From Hominimerdicola alba 8 (lineage in GTDB: Bacteria > Bacillota > Clostridia > Oscillospirales > Ruminococcaceae), in the NCBI RefSeq assembly GCF_000178155.2, contig NZ_ADKM02000123.1:1-64000 (forward strand): 64,000 nt of DNA, written 5' to 3'. Shown here one piece after another: positions 50,947 through 59,003 of this stretch (its first letter is position 1; every line of letters begins with the position of its first letter). The position numbers and the translations under genes were made by a program. The notes under the pieces were generated by a model. It was not told the DNA's origin and did not search any database. It worked only from the letters and a program-made list of their open reading frames with translations.

Positions 50947-50978
50947 AGGCTGATGCCCGCGCGGGTGTCAGCCTTTTT
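50947..50978 (+). terminator. Terminator of the exopolysaccharide operon
   Basis: AGGCTGA-TGCCCGC pairs with GCGGGTG-TCAGCCT and is followed by TTTT. It lies 10 nt after the stop codon. Confidence 0.8.
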
Positions 50979-50993
50979 GTATAATTATAATAT

Positions 50994-51209
50994 ATGACTA
51001 TCCCTTTAGCACACCGGCTGAAAATGCGGTAAACAGAAAGATATCCGCCAACCACTTTAAGTTCTGCTATAGCAATCCAACTTTTTAAATTCACAAAATC
51101 CAGTCGCAAAAGCTGGGATCTATGGATTTTGTGACTGGATTTTGTCTGAATTTTAAGGCGGATTGCTATAGATCGCTGTTTTTTGTGGTGTATCAGCGGG
51201 ATAACCATA
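50994..51209. repeat. Family B element split by a 103-bp repeat
   Basis: The left part is ATGACTATCCCTTTAGCACACC to AAGTTCTGC, and the right part GATCGCTGTTTTTTGTGGTG to GCGGGATAACCATAT. The joined halves match the uninterrupted copy at 19088-19248, except that the central GC hairpin is absent. Confidence 0.8.
51068..51170. repeat. 103-bp palindromic repeat, copy 5, nested
   Basis: Ends TATAGCAATCC and GGATTGCTATA, same orientation as copies 1 and 3. Comparison with 19200-19220 shows that the insertion point contained TA. Confidence 0.88.
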
Positions 51210-51242
51210 TTGTATAATTTTCCATTCGGTCAAAAAAAGCCC

Positions 51243-51272
51243 TTGACAGAATGGTACTGTACATTATATAAT
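51243..51272 (+). promoter_or_regulatory. Promoter of the esterase operon
   Basis: TTGACA (51243-51248), an 18-bp spacer and TATAAT (51267-51272), about 50 nt before the start codon. Confidence 0.75.
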
Positions 51273-51326
51273 ATGAATATCCGCAGTATTGCGGCACAAA
51301 GGTTCTATAAAACGGAGGATATGATA

Positions 51327-52415
51327 ATGGATATAAAAATACCCGCAGGCAAAAAACTGATAACTGCCGATGACAAGATGTCATACATGGGCAGGATAGA
51401 CTTTTCGGACAAGACTGCACCCGCGTTCGTGTGGGCGGGTTCAAATGTGCGCATGCGCTTTACGGGAACTTCTGTCAGCGCGGCTTTGTTCAACAAGCGC
51501 TTTTTCAACAAGATGTCGCTGGGCTGCCTGATAGACGGCAAAGAGGGCAGGGCTGACTTCGGCACTGCCGATGAATGGGAGAAAGAGTATATCGTCCCGC
51601 TGGCTGAGGGTCTGGAAGAGGGCGAACATGAGATAATACTCTTCAAGCGTCAGGACGCTTCACATTACTTCAAATTCTTCGGCTTTGTCATTGACGAGGG
51701 CGGTGAGGTGCTTGACGCGCCGAAACTCCCGACACGTAAGATAGAGTGCTTCGGTGACTCGGTGTCGGCGGGCGCTGTGGTGGAAGCTATGGACTGTGTG
51801 GGCAGCAGCGACCCCGAAAACACTGAGGGCATATACGACAACGCATGGCACAGCTATGCCGCCATAACCGCAAGAAATCTGGGCGCACAGCTGAACGATA
51901 CCGCACAGGGAGGTATAGCCATATTCGATAATACAGGCTGGTATCATGCCCCGAACTTCATCGGCATGGAAACTGCCTATAACAAGCTGTTTTATTTCCC
52001 CGATGGCGAAAAGGGCTATACCGACTGGGACTTCTCGGCGTACATACCCGATGTGGTCATCTTCGCGGTGGGACAGAACGACCAGCACAACGAAGCTGAC
52101 GGCGACCCCGATATAAACGACCCCGCTTTCCGCACACGCTGGAAAGAGCGTTACAAGGACATCATAAAAGACCTTATGGCAAAGTACCCCCGCGCAGACT
52201 TCGTGCTGACGCTGACAGTCCTAAACCATGACCCCGAATGGGATAAAGCGATAGACGAGATAGCGAATGAACTCGATGATGAGAGGGTCAGCCACTTCAT
52301 GTTCAAGCGAAGCGGCAGGGCTACGCCGGGTCACCCAAGACTCAGCGAACAGTACGAAATGGCGACCGAGCTGACAGCATACCTTTCAGGCAAGGGCGAC
52401 AAACTCTGGGAATAA
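51327..52415 (+). CDS. SGNH/GDSL esterase of carbohydrate esterase family 2 type, cytoplasmic
   Basis: A 362-residue protein with an N-terminal beta-sandwich (FVWAGSNVRMRFTGTSVSAALF) and a C-terminal SGNH-hydrolase domain: nucleophile Ser in ECFGDSVSAG and catalytic His in PGHPRLSEQ, the two-domain layout of CE2 deacetylases. These remove acetyl groups from xylo- or manno-oligosaccharides. No signal peptide is present, so it acts inside the cell, presumably on imported acetylated oligosaccharides. CGGAGG lies 8 nt before ATG 51327; the ATG at 51321 is too close. It heads a run of four genes with shikimate kinase, a membrane protein and TrmK. Confidence 0.82.
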   Translation: MDIKIPAGKKLITADDKMSYMGRIDFSDKTAPAFVWAGSNVRMRFTGTSVSAALFNKRFFNKMSLGCLIDGKEGRADFGTADEWEKEYIVPLAEGLEEGEHEIILFKRQDASHYFKFFGFVIDEGGEVLDAPKLPTRKIECFGDSVSAGAVVEAMDCVGSSDPENTEGIYDNAWHSYAAITARNLGAQLNDTAQGGIAIFDNTGWYHAPNFIGMETAYNKLFYFPDGEKGYTDWDFSAYIPDVVIFAVGQNDQHNEADGDPDINDPAFRTRWKERYKDIIKDLMAKYPRADFVLTLTVLNHDPEWDKAIDEIANELDDERVSHFMFKRSGRATPGHPRLSEQYEMATELTAYLSGKGDKLWE

Positions 52416-52428
52416 GGCAGGAGATATT

Positions 52429-52953
52429 ATGATACCGATTTTTTTGTGCGGCTTTATGGGCTGCGGTAAAAGCACAGTCGGCAGGATAGCCGCAAAAAGG
52501 CTGAAATGTCAGTGCATAGACCTCGATGACTACATAGAGGAACAGGAGGGAATGTCCATACCCGTAATATTTGAGCAAAAAGGCGAGCCGTACTTCCGTG
52601 AAAAGGAAACGCAGGCGCTGGCGGCTTTCAGGGATATAGGCGGCATCGTGGCGACAGGCGGCGGCGCTCTGCTTTCCGACCTGAACGGCGAAACTGCAAA
52701 AAATGCGGGCATGGTGGTGTTCATCGACACCGATTTTGACACCTGCTACGACAGGATAAAGGACGACCCTCACCGCCCCATAGCGGCAAGTTCCACCCGC
52801 GAACAGCTGAAAGCAAGGTTCGATGACAGACACCCGAAATATCAGGCGCACTCGCACTTCACCATAGCGGGCGGCTATCCGCCGCTGGTGATAGCCGTAA
52901 AGATAGAACGGCTGTACAGGAAATTCATAAAAGATATGGAGGGACAGCATTGA
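52429..52953 (+). CDS. aroK: Shikimate kinase
   Basis: A 174-residue kinase with the P-loop GFMGCGKSTVGR, the shikimate-binding DLDDYIEEQ, FREKETQAL and GGGALLS, and the lid Arg region DDPHRPI. It phosphorylates shikimate at O3 in aromatic amino-acid synthesis. It lies 13 nt after the esterase, with GGAGATATT before the ATG. The gene overlaps the next one at TTGA. No other aro gene is nearby. Confidence 0.93.
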   Translation: MIPIFLCGFMGCGKSTVGRIAAKRLKCQCIDLDDYIEEQEGMSIPVIFEQKGEPYFREKETQALAAFRDIGGIVATGGGALLSDLNGETAKNAGMVVFIDTDFDTCYDRIKDDPHRPIAASSTREQLKARFDDRHPKYQAHSHFTIAGGYPPLVIAVKIERLYRKFIKDMEGQH

Positions 52954-53771
52954 ACAATAACGAAAACATCCCGAACATGCAGGGTATGCAGAATACGCCG
53001 AACAGTACGGTCATAGGCGAGTCAAACCCGAAAATTTCAGGCGGCGCAGTTGCGATGTGGATGATAGCAGCGGTCTTCCTTATACCGATCATAATGGCTA
53101 TCGTCTATCTGGACGGTATAGCTGAGGTGATATTTTTCCTGTTCGTGGCATCATTCCCAACCATTGCAGGGTTTGCAGTGCAGATAGACTTTAAAAATAA
53201 AGCGCGTAATACTATACTGGTATCTGAGGGAAACTGCATCATATACGGTGCTAAACCAGCAAAGCGCAAAGACCCGCCCGTACCCACCGAACTTCCCTAC
53301 GAAGCCGTAATGAACATCAGGGTAAAGCCGAACATGCTCAGAAGTATAAACGGCGACACAGTTGAACTTTATCTGCCCAACACCATGCTGACATTCAACC
53401 ATATCACCAACGCTCCGCAGATAGTCATGGCTATCAGAAACAGGGTCGAGGCGGTAAAAGGTCCCATGCCGATATACGGCTACGGCGTTATGCCATATGG
53501 TCAGCCCGCTTACGGGCAAATGCCATATGGTCAGCCCGCTTACGGACAGGCACCATACGGTCAGCCTGCTTACGGACAGGCACCATATGCTCAGCCGAAT
53601 TACGGACATGCGCAGTATGGTCAGCCGCAGTTTACAGCTTATGCGCCTGTCCCGCCCGAACAGCAGTACCCCATGCAGAACGTATACCCGCAGGCTGATA
53701 GCCAGCAGAATACCGAAAACAAGCCGCAGGTCAGCCTGAACAAAAACGGCGGAGAGGACATCTATGGATAA
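52950..53771 (+). CDS. Membrane protein with Tyr-Gly-Gln-Pro repeats
   Basis: A TTG start at 52950 overlaps the aroK stop and has GGAGGGACA upstream. The 273-residue product has an acidic/Asn-rich N-terminus, two membrane segments (about residues 30-50 and 56-74), and a cytoplasmic beta domain resembling a PH-like fold (NTILVSEGNCIIYG, LPYEAVMNIRVKPNMLRSI, VELYLPNTMLTFNHI). The C-terminal tail is low-complexity, with the ten-residue unit YGQPAYGQMP repeated about four and a half times. Each unit is a 30-bp DNA repeat (53491-53629). Function is unknown; such tails are common in Firmicute membrane proteins of unknown role. Confidence 0.75.
   Translation: MNNNENIPNMQGMQNTPNSTVIGESNPKISGGAVAMWMIAAVFLIPIIMAIVYLDGIAEVIFFLFVASFPTIAGFAVQIDFKNKARNTILVSEGNCIIYGAKPAKRKDPPVPTELPYEAVMNIRVKPNMLRSINGDTVELYLPNTMLTFNHITNAPQIVMAIRNRVEAVKGPMPIYGYGVMPYGQPAYGQMPYGQPAYGQAPYGQPAYGQAPYAQPNYGHAQYGQPQFTAYAPVPPEQQYPMQNVYPQADSQQNTENKPQVSLNKNGGEDIYG
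53491..53629 (+). repeat. 30-bp coding tandem repeats
   Basis: Units begin at 53491, 53521, 53551 and 53581, with a partial one at 53611. The first two are nearly identical (CCATATGGTCAGCCCGCTTA) and later ones drift. Copy number could vary between strains by slippage. Confidence 0.85.
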
Positions 53772-54435
53772 AAGACTGCTGACATGTGCCGCGCTGTGCA
53801 AAGGCAGACGCATTGCCGATATAGGCACCGATCACGGCTATCTGCCATGCTATATGGCGGCTGAGGGTCTGTGCGACAGCGCTCTTGCCTGCGATACCGC
53901 TCCCCTGCCGCTTGAAAGCGCCAAAGCGCATATCGCTGAGAACCACCTGGAAAACAAAGTCACAGCCATACTTTCGGACGGGCTGGATAAAGTCCCGCGC
54001 GAGGGGCTGACCGACATCGTGATAGCGGGCATGGGCGGCGAACTCATCTCAGCCATACTGGAAAAATGCGGCTGGCTGAAAAGCGCCGAACCTCCCATAA
54101 ACCTTGTGTTACAGCCCATGACCAAATGGGACACCCTGCGCCGCTGGCTGTATGACAACAACTTCCTTGTGACCGAAGAACGCGCCTGCCAAAGCGGTCG
54201 TTTTGTCTACTCTGTTATGCAGGCACATTATACGGGCGAAAGACCGCCTTATCCCTGTGACCTGAGATACCTTTACTGCGGTATGGTGACAGCTGATACC
54301 GATGACGGCAGAGAATATCTTCTTCGGCAGTCAAAACGTCTTGAAGCCGCCGCCAAAGGCAAAGAAGCATCGGGCGACAGCAAGACAGCGCTTGATATGC
54401 GCACACTGGCAGGGGATTTAATTCATAATTCATAA
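53764..54435 (+). CDS. trmK: tRNA (adenine(22)-N1)-methyltransferase
   Basis: A 223-residue SAM-dependent methyltransferase with IADIGTDHGYLP (SAM-binding motif I of TrmK), ILSDGLDKVP, DIVIAGMGGELI and LVLQPMTKWDTLRRWL. It methylates A22 of certain tRNAs, a Gram-positive-type modification. It overlaps the preceding gene by 8 nt, with GGAGGACATCT before the ATG. The C-terminal part after about 150 holds the family's helical extension. The last residues LIHNS come from an ATAATTCATAATT short repeat. Confidence 0.92.
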   Translation: MDKRLLTCAALCKGRRIADIGTDHGYLPCYMAAEGLCDSALACDTAPLPLESAKAHIAENHLENKVTAILSDGLDKVPREGLTDIVIAGMGGELISAILEKCGWLKSAEPPINLVLQPMTKWDTLRRWLYDNNFLVTEERACQSGRFVYSVMQAHYTGERPPYPCDLRYLYCGMVTADTDDGREYLLRQSKRLEAAAKGKEASGDSKTALDMRTLAGDLIHNS

Positions 54436-54489
54436 TTATTGACATGAACTATAGAATGCCGTTTCAGCGAGCAATTCTCAAATGATCGT

Positions 54490-54521
54490 GCGTGGACGAA
54501 ACTTTCGTTCACGCTTTTTTT
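54490..54521 (+). terminator. Terminator after trmK
   Basis: GCGTGGACGAAA pairs with TTTCGTTCACGC in a 12-bp stem (one G-T pair), followed by TTTTTTT. Confidence 0.8.
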
Positions 54522-54815
54522 GTGCAGAAAACTCATTTTTATGTGCAAGCCAACGCCCTCCCAAAACTGTACACCACCCATGTCAACTTGTCGAAAATCA
54601 AAAAACTTGTCCTAAAAGTCCATTAATAGGACTGTTTTGTGAAAAGTGCATAGAATTGTCATGTAAATATTGTAGAATATTTTTCGGTGTAAATTAGGCA
54701 TAAAGTATGGTAATTTTGGGTGAAATCTGTTATAATATATTTACGACCGTGATTGTCGGCGCAAGGCTGTGCAATAAGACGGGAATTCAAAATAATTTAT
54801 GGAGGTAGATAACCT
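54522..54815 (+). promoter_or_regulatory. Upstream region and promoter of ppdK
   Basis: TGTTATAAT at 54728-54736 is an extended -10 box (TG-N-TATAAT) without a good -35 box. The leader is about 75 nt and ends in GGAGGTAGATAACC. No other feature is seen. Confidence 0.6.
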
Positions 54816-57443
54816 ATGGCAACAAAGTATTGCTATCTCTTCTCTGAGGGTAATGCCAACATGAGAGAGCTGCTCGGCGGTAAGGGCGCTAACCTGGCTG
54901 AGATGACCAACATTGGTCTTCCTGTTCCCCAGGGCTTCACTATCACTACTGAGGCTTGCACACAGTATTATGAGGACGGCGGTATCTCTGAGGAGATCCA
55001 GAAGGAGATCAATGAGTATATCGTTAAGATGGAGGGTATCACCGGCAAGAAGTTCGGTGACAAGGAAAATCCTCTGCTCGTTTCCGTTCGTTCGGGCGCA
55101 AGAGCTTCGATGCCAGGTATGATGGATACTATCCTCAATCTGGGTCTGAACGAAACTGTTGTTAACACCATCGCTGAGAAGTCCAACAACCCCAGATGGG
55201 CTTGGGACTGCTACAGAAGATTTATTCAGATGTATTCTGACGTTGTTATGGAGGTCGGCAAGAAGTATTTTGAAGAGCTGATCGACAAGATGAAGGAAGA
55301 AAAGGGCGTAACTCAGGACGTTGAGCTGACTGCTGAAGACCTGAAGGTGCTGGCTGGTCAGTTCAAGGCTGAATACAAGGCTAAGATCGGCGTTGACTTC
55401 CCTGACGATCCTAAGGAGCAGCTGATGGGCGCTATCAAGGCTGTATTCCGTTCTTGGGACAACCCCAGAGCTAACGTTTACAGACGTGACAACGATATTC
55501 CTTTCAGCTGGGGTACTGCTGTTAACGTACAGTCTATGGCATTCGGTAACATGGGTGATGACTGCGGTACAGGCGTTGCCTTCACAAGAGATCCCGCTAC
55601 AGGCGAGAAGAAGCTGATGGGCGAGTTCCTGACCAATGCACAGGGCGAGGACGTTGTTGCAGGCGTTCGTACTCCTATGCCTATCCAGCAGATGGCTGAG
55701 ACCTTCCCTGAGGCTTTTGCACAGTTCAAGGAAGTTTGCCAGACTCTGGAGAACCACTATCACGACATGCAGGATATGGAGTTCACCGTTGAGAACAAGA
55801 AGCTCTACATGCTGCAGACCAGAAATGGTAAGAGAACTGCTCAGGCTGCTCTGAAGATCGCTTGTGACCTCGTTGATGAGGGCATGAAGACCGAGCAGGA
55901 AGCAGTTGCAATGATCGATCCAAGAAACCTCGACACTCTGCTGCACCCTCAGTTCGACGCTAAGGCACTGAAGGCTGCTGAGCCTGTTGGCAAGGGTCTG
56001 GGCGCTTCTCCCGGAGCTGCTTGCGGTAAGATCGTATTCACTGCTGACGACGCTGTTGAGTGGGCTGAAAAGGGTGAGAAGGTAGTTCTGGTAAGACTGG
56101 AAACTTCTCCTGAGGACATCACCGGCATGAAGGCTGCTCAGGGTATCCTGACTGTTCGCGGCGGTATGACCTCTCACGCTGCCGTTGTTGCAAGAGGTAT
56201 GGGCGAGTGCTGCGTATCAGGCTGCGGCGACATCAAGATGGACGAAGCTAACAAGAAGTTCGAGCTGGGCGGCAAGACCTTCGTTGAAGGCGACTACATC
56301 TCCATCGACGGTACTACAGGTAACATCTATGATGGTATCATTCCTACCGTTGACGCTCAGATCGCAGGCGAATTCGGCAGGATCATGGCTTGGGCTGACA
56401 AGTACAGAACTCTGAAGGTAAGAACTAACGCTGATACTCCTGCTGACGCTAAGAAGGCTAGAGAGCTGGGCGCTGAAGGTATCGGTCTGTGCCGTACCGA
56501 GCACATGTTCTTCGAGGCTGACAGAATAGCTGCATTCAGAGAGATGATCTGCGCTGACACCGTTGAAGAGAGAGAAGCTGCTCTGGCTAAGATCGAGCCT
56601 ATGCAGCAGGCTGACTTCGAGGCTCTGTATGAGGCTCTGGAAGGCTGCCCTGTTACTATCAGATTCCTGGATCCTCCTCTCCACGAGTTCGTTCCTACTG
56701 AGGAAGCTGATATCAAGGCACTGGCTGACGCTCAGGGCAAGTCCGTTGAGGACATCAAGGCTCTGATCGCTGGTCTGCACGAGTTCAACCCAATGATGGG
56801 TCACCGTGGCTGCCGTCTGGCTGTAACTTATCCTGAGATCGCTAAGATGCAGACTGCTGCTGTTATCAAGGCTGCTATCAACGTTCAGAAGAAGCACGCT
56901 GACTGGAACGTTAAGCCTGAGATAATGATCCCTCTGGTTGGCGACGTTAAGGAGCTGAAGTTCGTTAAGAAGGTCGTAGTTGAAACTGCTGACGCTGTTA
57001 TCGCTGAGGCTGGTTCCGATCTGAAGTATGAAGTTGGTACTATGATCGAGATCCCAAGAGCTGCTCTGACTGCTGATGAAATCGCTGCAAACGCTGACTT
57101 CTTCTGCTTCGGTACTAACGACCTGACTCAGATGACCTACGGCTTCTCCAGAGATGACGCAGGCAAGTTCCTGGGCGCTTACTACGACAAGAAGATCTTC
57201 GAGAACGATCCTTTCGCAAAGCTGGATCAGGTCGGCGTTGGCAAGCTGATGGAAATGGCTATCAAGCTGGGCAAGCCTGTTAATCCTAATCTCCACTGCG
57301 GTATCTGCGGTGAGCATGGCGGCGATCCTACATCTGTAGAGTTCTGCCACAAGATCGGTCTGGATTACGTTTCTTGCTCGCCTTTCAGAGTGCCGATCGC
57401 AAGACTGGCTGCTGCTCAGGCTGCAATCAAAGAAAACAAGTAA
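54816..57443 (+). CDS. ppdK: Pyruvate, phosphate dikinase
   Basis: An 875-residue enzyme with an N-terminal ATP-grasp-like nucleotide domain (LLGGKGANLAEMTNIGLPVPQG; RSGARASMPGMMDT), a central swivelling domain with phosphohistidine His454 in GGMTSHAAVVARGMG, and a C-terminal PEP/pyruvate barrel with CRTEHMFF, MGHRGCRLA and GICGEHGGDP carrying the catalytic Cys. It interconverts ATP, phosphate and pyruvate with AMP, PPi and PEP, a central glycolytic step in ruminococci and clostridia. Codon use is strongly biased (GCT, GTT, AAG, CTG) unlike its neighbours, as expected for very high expression. That bias also explains the long antisense open frames under it. Confidence 0.97.
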   Translation: MATKYCYLFSEGNANMRELLGGKGANLAEMTNIGLPVPQGFTITTEACTQYYEDGGISEEIQKEINEYIVKMEGITGKKFGDKENPLLVSVRSGARASMPGMMDTILNLGLNETVVNTIAEKSNNPRWAWDCYRRFIQMYSDVVMEVGKKYFEELIDKMKEEKGVTQDVELTAEDLKVLAGQFKAEYKAKIGVDFPDDPKEQLMGAIKAVFRSWDNPRANVYRRDNDIPFSWGTAVNVQSMAFGNMGDDCGTGVAFTRDPATGEKKLMGEFLTNAQGEDVVAGVRTPMPIQQMAETFPEAFAQFKEVCQTLENHYHDMQDMEFTVENKKLYMLQTRNGKRTAQAALKIACDLVDEGMKTEQEAVAMIDPRNLDTLLHPQFDAKALKAAEPVGKGLGASPGAACGKIVFTADDAVEWAEKGEKVVLVRLETSPEDITGMKAAQGILTVRGGMTSHAAVVARGMGECCVSGCGDIKMDEANKKFELGGKTFVEGDYISIDGTTGNIYDGIIPTVDAQIAGEFGRIMAWADKYRTLKVRTNADTPADAKKARELGAEGIGLCRTEHMFFEADRIAAFREMICADTVEEREAALAKIEPMQQADFEALYEALEGCPVTIRFLDPPLHEFVPTEEADIKALADAQGKSVEDIKALIAGLHEFNPMMGHRGCRLAVTYPEIAKMQTAAVIKAAINVQKKHADWNVKPEIMIPLVGDVKELKFVKKVVVETADAVIAEAGSDLKYEVGTMIEIPRAALTADEIAANADFFCFGTNDLTQMTYGFSRDDAGKFLGAYYDKKIFENDPFAKLDQVGVGKLMEMAIKLGKPVNPNLHCGICGEHGGDPTSVEFCHKIGLDYVSCSPFRVPIARLAAAQAAIKENK

Positions 57444-57445
57444 TT

Positions 57446-57571
57446 CACGACTATCTGAAAATCGGTGATCATACGCTGTTTCAGGGCGATGCGGAGAAGT
57501 ACTTCAAAGCTAAGTCCGAGAAGCGTGAATTCCATAATTGGCGTGACATCCGTGTAAACGTGTATGTCTGA
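57446..57571 (+). pseudogene. Possible C-terminal remnant of a lost gene
   Basis: Directly after ppdK, the frame beginning IHDYLKIGDHTLFQGDAEKY and ending NWRDIRVNVYV has normal protein composition up to a stop. It has no start codon of its own, because upstream it runs into ppdK in another frame. It reads like the tail of a gene removed by recombination. The family is not recognised. Confidence 0.3.
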
Positions 57572-57595
57572 GCCGATAGAATAGTTAATAATAAG

Positions 57596-57628
57596 GCTCT
57601 CACAGTTTCGGCTGTGAGAGCTTTTTTT
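57596..57628 (+). terminator. Terminator after ppdK
   Basis: GCTCTCACAG (57596-57605) and CTGTGAGAGC (57612-57621) form a perfect 10-bp stem, followed by TTTTTTT. Confidence 0.85.
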
Positions 57629-57688
57629 GTGGGGTGAAATATGGGCGTTTTATGTAAAATGCGTTTTTACCTGTGTTATGTTATAATA

Positions 57689-58802
57689 GATCATAGACAC
57701 CCAAAATAGAAAAACAACTCTCAATATGATATAATGTTAAGTGCTAACAAAAACAAAAATATCATGAAAAGAGAGTTGTTCCATGAATAGTATAGCACAA
57801 GAAGCACGGTTTCGTCAACGGGTAGTGAAATATTTTTACAAACACGGAGCTACAGAAGCTTCGATACGTTTTAAAGTCTGCCGTCAATCGGTGTATAATT
57901 GGGCGGCGAGGTATGATGGAACGTGGAAAAGTCTGACGGAGCGAAGCCACAGACCTCATCATCACCCAAAAGAGCATACACAAGCTGAAAAAGAGATGAT
58001 TCTGCGCCGCTATTCGTACTACAAGAATGATATGATAGTGCTTTGGGATAGTCTGCGCAAATACGGCTATGCACGCAGCTACGGCAGTATGCTGAGGGTG
58101 ATAAAGAAGTGGGTGAACCCTGAGCTCAAAAAGCGCACAGCCCGCAAGCCCAAGCCTTATGCAAGGGCGTGGTATCCCGGTCAGAAGGTGCAGGTCGATG
58201 TGAAATATGTACCGTCCGAATGCGTGGACAATGGGGTGAAATACTACCAATATACGGCGGTCGACGAGTGTACAAGGTTCTGTTTCAGGGAGATGTACGA
58301 CGAGCATAACACCTTCAGCTCGGAGGACTTCATCAAGAAGCTGCTGAAAGCATTCCCGTTCCCGATCAGGGAGATACAGACCGACAATGGAACGGAATTC
58401 ACGGCGGCGCTTCTGACGAAGGATAATCAGCATAAGACGCTGTTTGAGGCGATTTTAGAGAGCAATGACATCATCTACCACCGCATAAGGGTGACAACAC
58501 CGAGGCGCAACGGCAAGGTGGAGAGGCAGCACCGTGAGGACGGCAAACGGTTTTACAGCAAGCTGCGTATGTACAGCTTGGAGGACGGCTGAAAACAGAT
58601 TGCTGCATACAATAAGCGCTCGAACAGTATACCAAAGGTCTGCCTGAAGTTCAAGTCGCCGAACGAAATGCTTGAAAATCACCTGTCTGTAATGTGGTGA
58701 GCCGCAAATTTCCCTCTCTCCGTCGCCTACGGCTCCTCCAAGAGGGAAATTTGCAATTATTTGACTAACATCTTATTTTTTTGAGGGAGAGTGTCCAAGA
58801 TC
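57689..58802 (+). mobile_element. IS481-like insertion sequence
   Basis: GATCATAGACAC at 57689-57700 and GTGTCCAAGATC at 58791-58802 are imperfect inverted repeats that bracket one transposase gene. I am unsure of the outermost bases; TGT...ACA ends may lie up to 10 nt further out. An inner hairpin pair AACAACTCTC / GAGAGTTGTT flanks the transposase promoter (TATAAT near 57730), and GCAAATTTCCCTCT / AGAGGGAAATTTGC (58704-58754) lies after the gene. It separates the ppdK region from the AT-rich defence module. Confidence 0.7.
57783..58700 (+). pseudogene. DDE (rve-type) transposase with an in-frame stop
   Basis: An N-terminal helix-turn-helix (RFKVCRQSVYNWAARYDG) is followed by an integrase core with QVDVKYVP, IQTDNGTEF and RRNGKVERQHREDGKRFY, holding the Asp-Asp-Glu triad. 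The frame is interrupted by TGA at 58590-58592 after SLEDG, then continues without shift as KQIAAYNKRSNSIPKVCLKF to a natural stop at 58700. The expected residue at the stop is Trp or Arg, so a single base change explains it. The catalytic triad lies before the stop, and the truncated protein lacks only about 35 residues, so residual activity cannot be excluded. Confidence 0.8.
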
Positions 58803-59003
58803 ATTGACAACTGCACACAAAAATATAACTGAAATCATGCAAATCTCTTGATTTTTTGTCAAAAATGTGATATTATAAAAGGTGTAACTATGTGCAAGTA
58901 GACTAATTCCCGTTGTAGTTTACGTTGTTTCGTTTTAGTAATTATAATTGATATTAACTTATGATATATAGTAATCTATTTGGCTTTAAAAGGGAGGGAT
59001 ATT
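58803..59003 (+). promoter_or_regulatory. Promoter of the defence-like operon
   Basis: TTGATT (58848-58853), a 17-bp spacer and TATTAT (58871-58876), about 130 nt before the start codon. The leader is AT-rich and without clear structure. GGGAGGGA at 58991-58998 is the ribosome site. Confidence 0.65.

Noticed and set aside
54741-57350. Two long minus-strand open frames (478 and 377 codons) opposite ppdK
   Set aside because: ppdK is unmistakable. Its strong codon bias (GCT, GTT, AAG, CTG) keeps the antisense strand free of stops and gives Leu/Ser-rich nonsense proteins.
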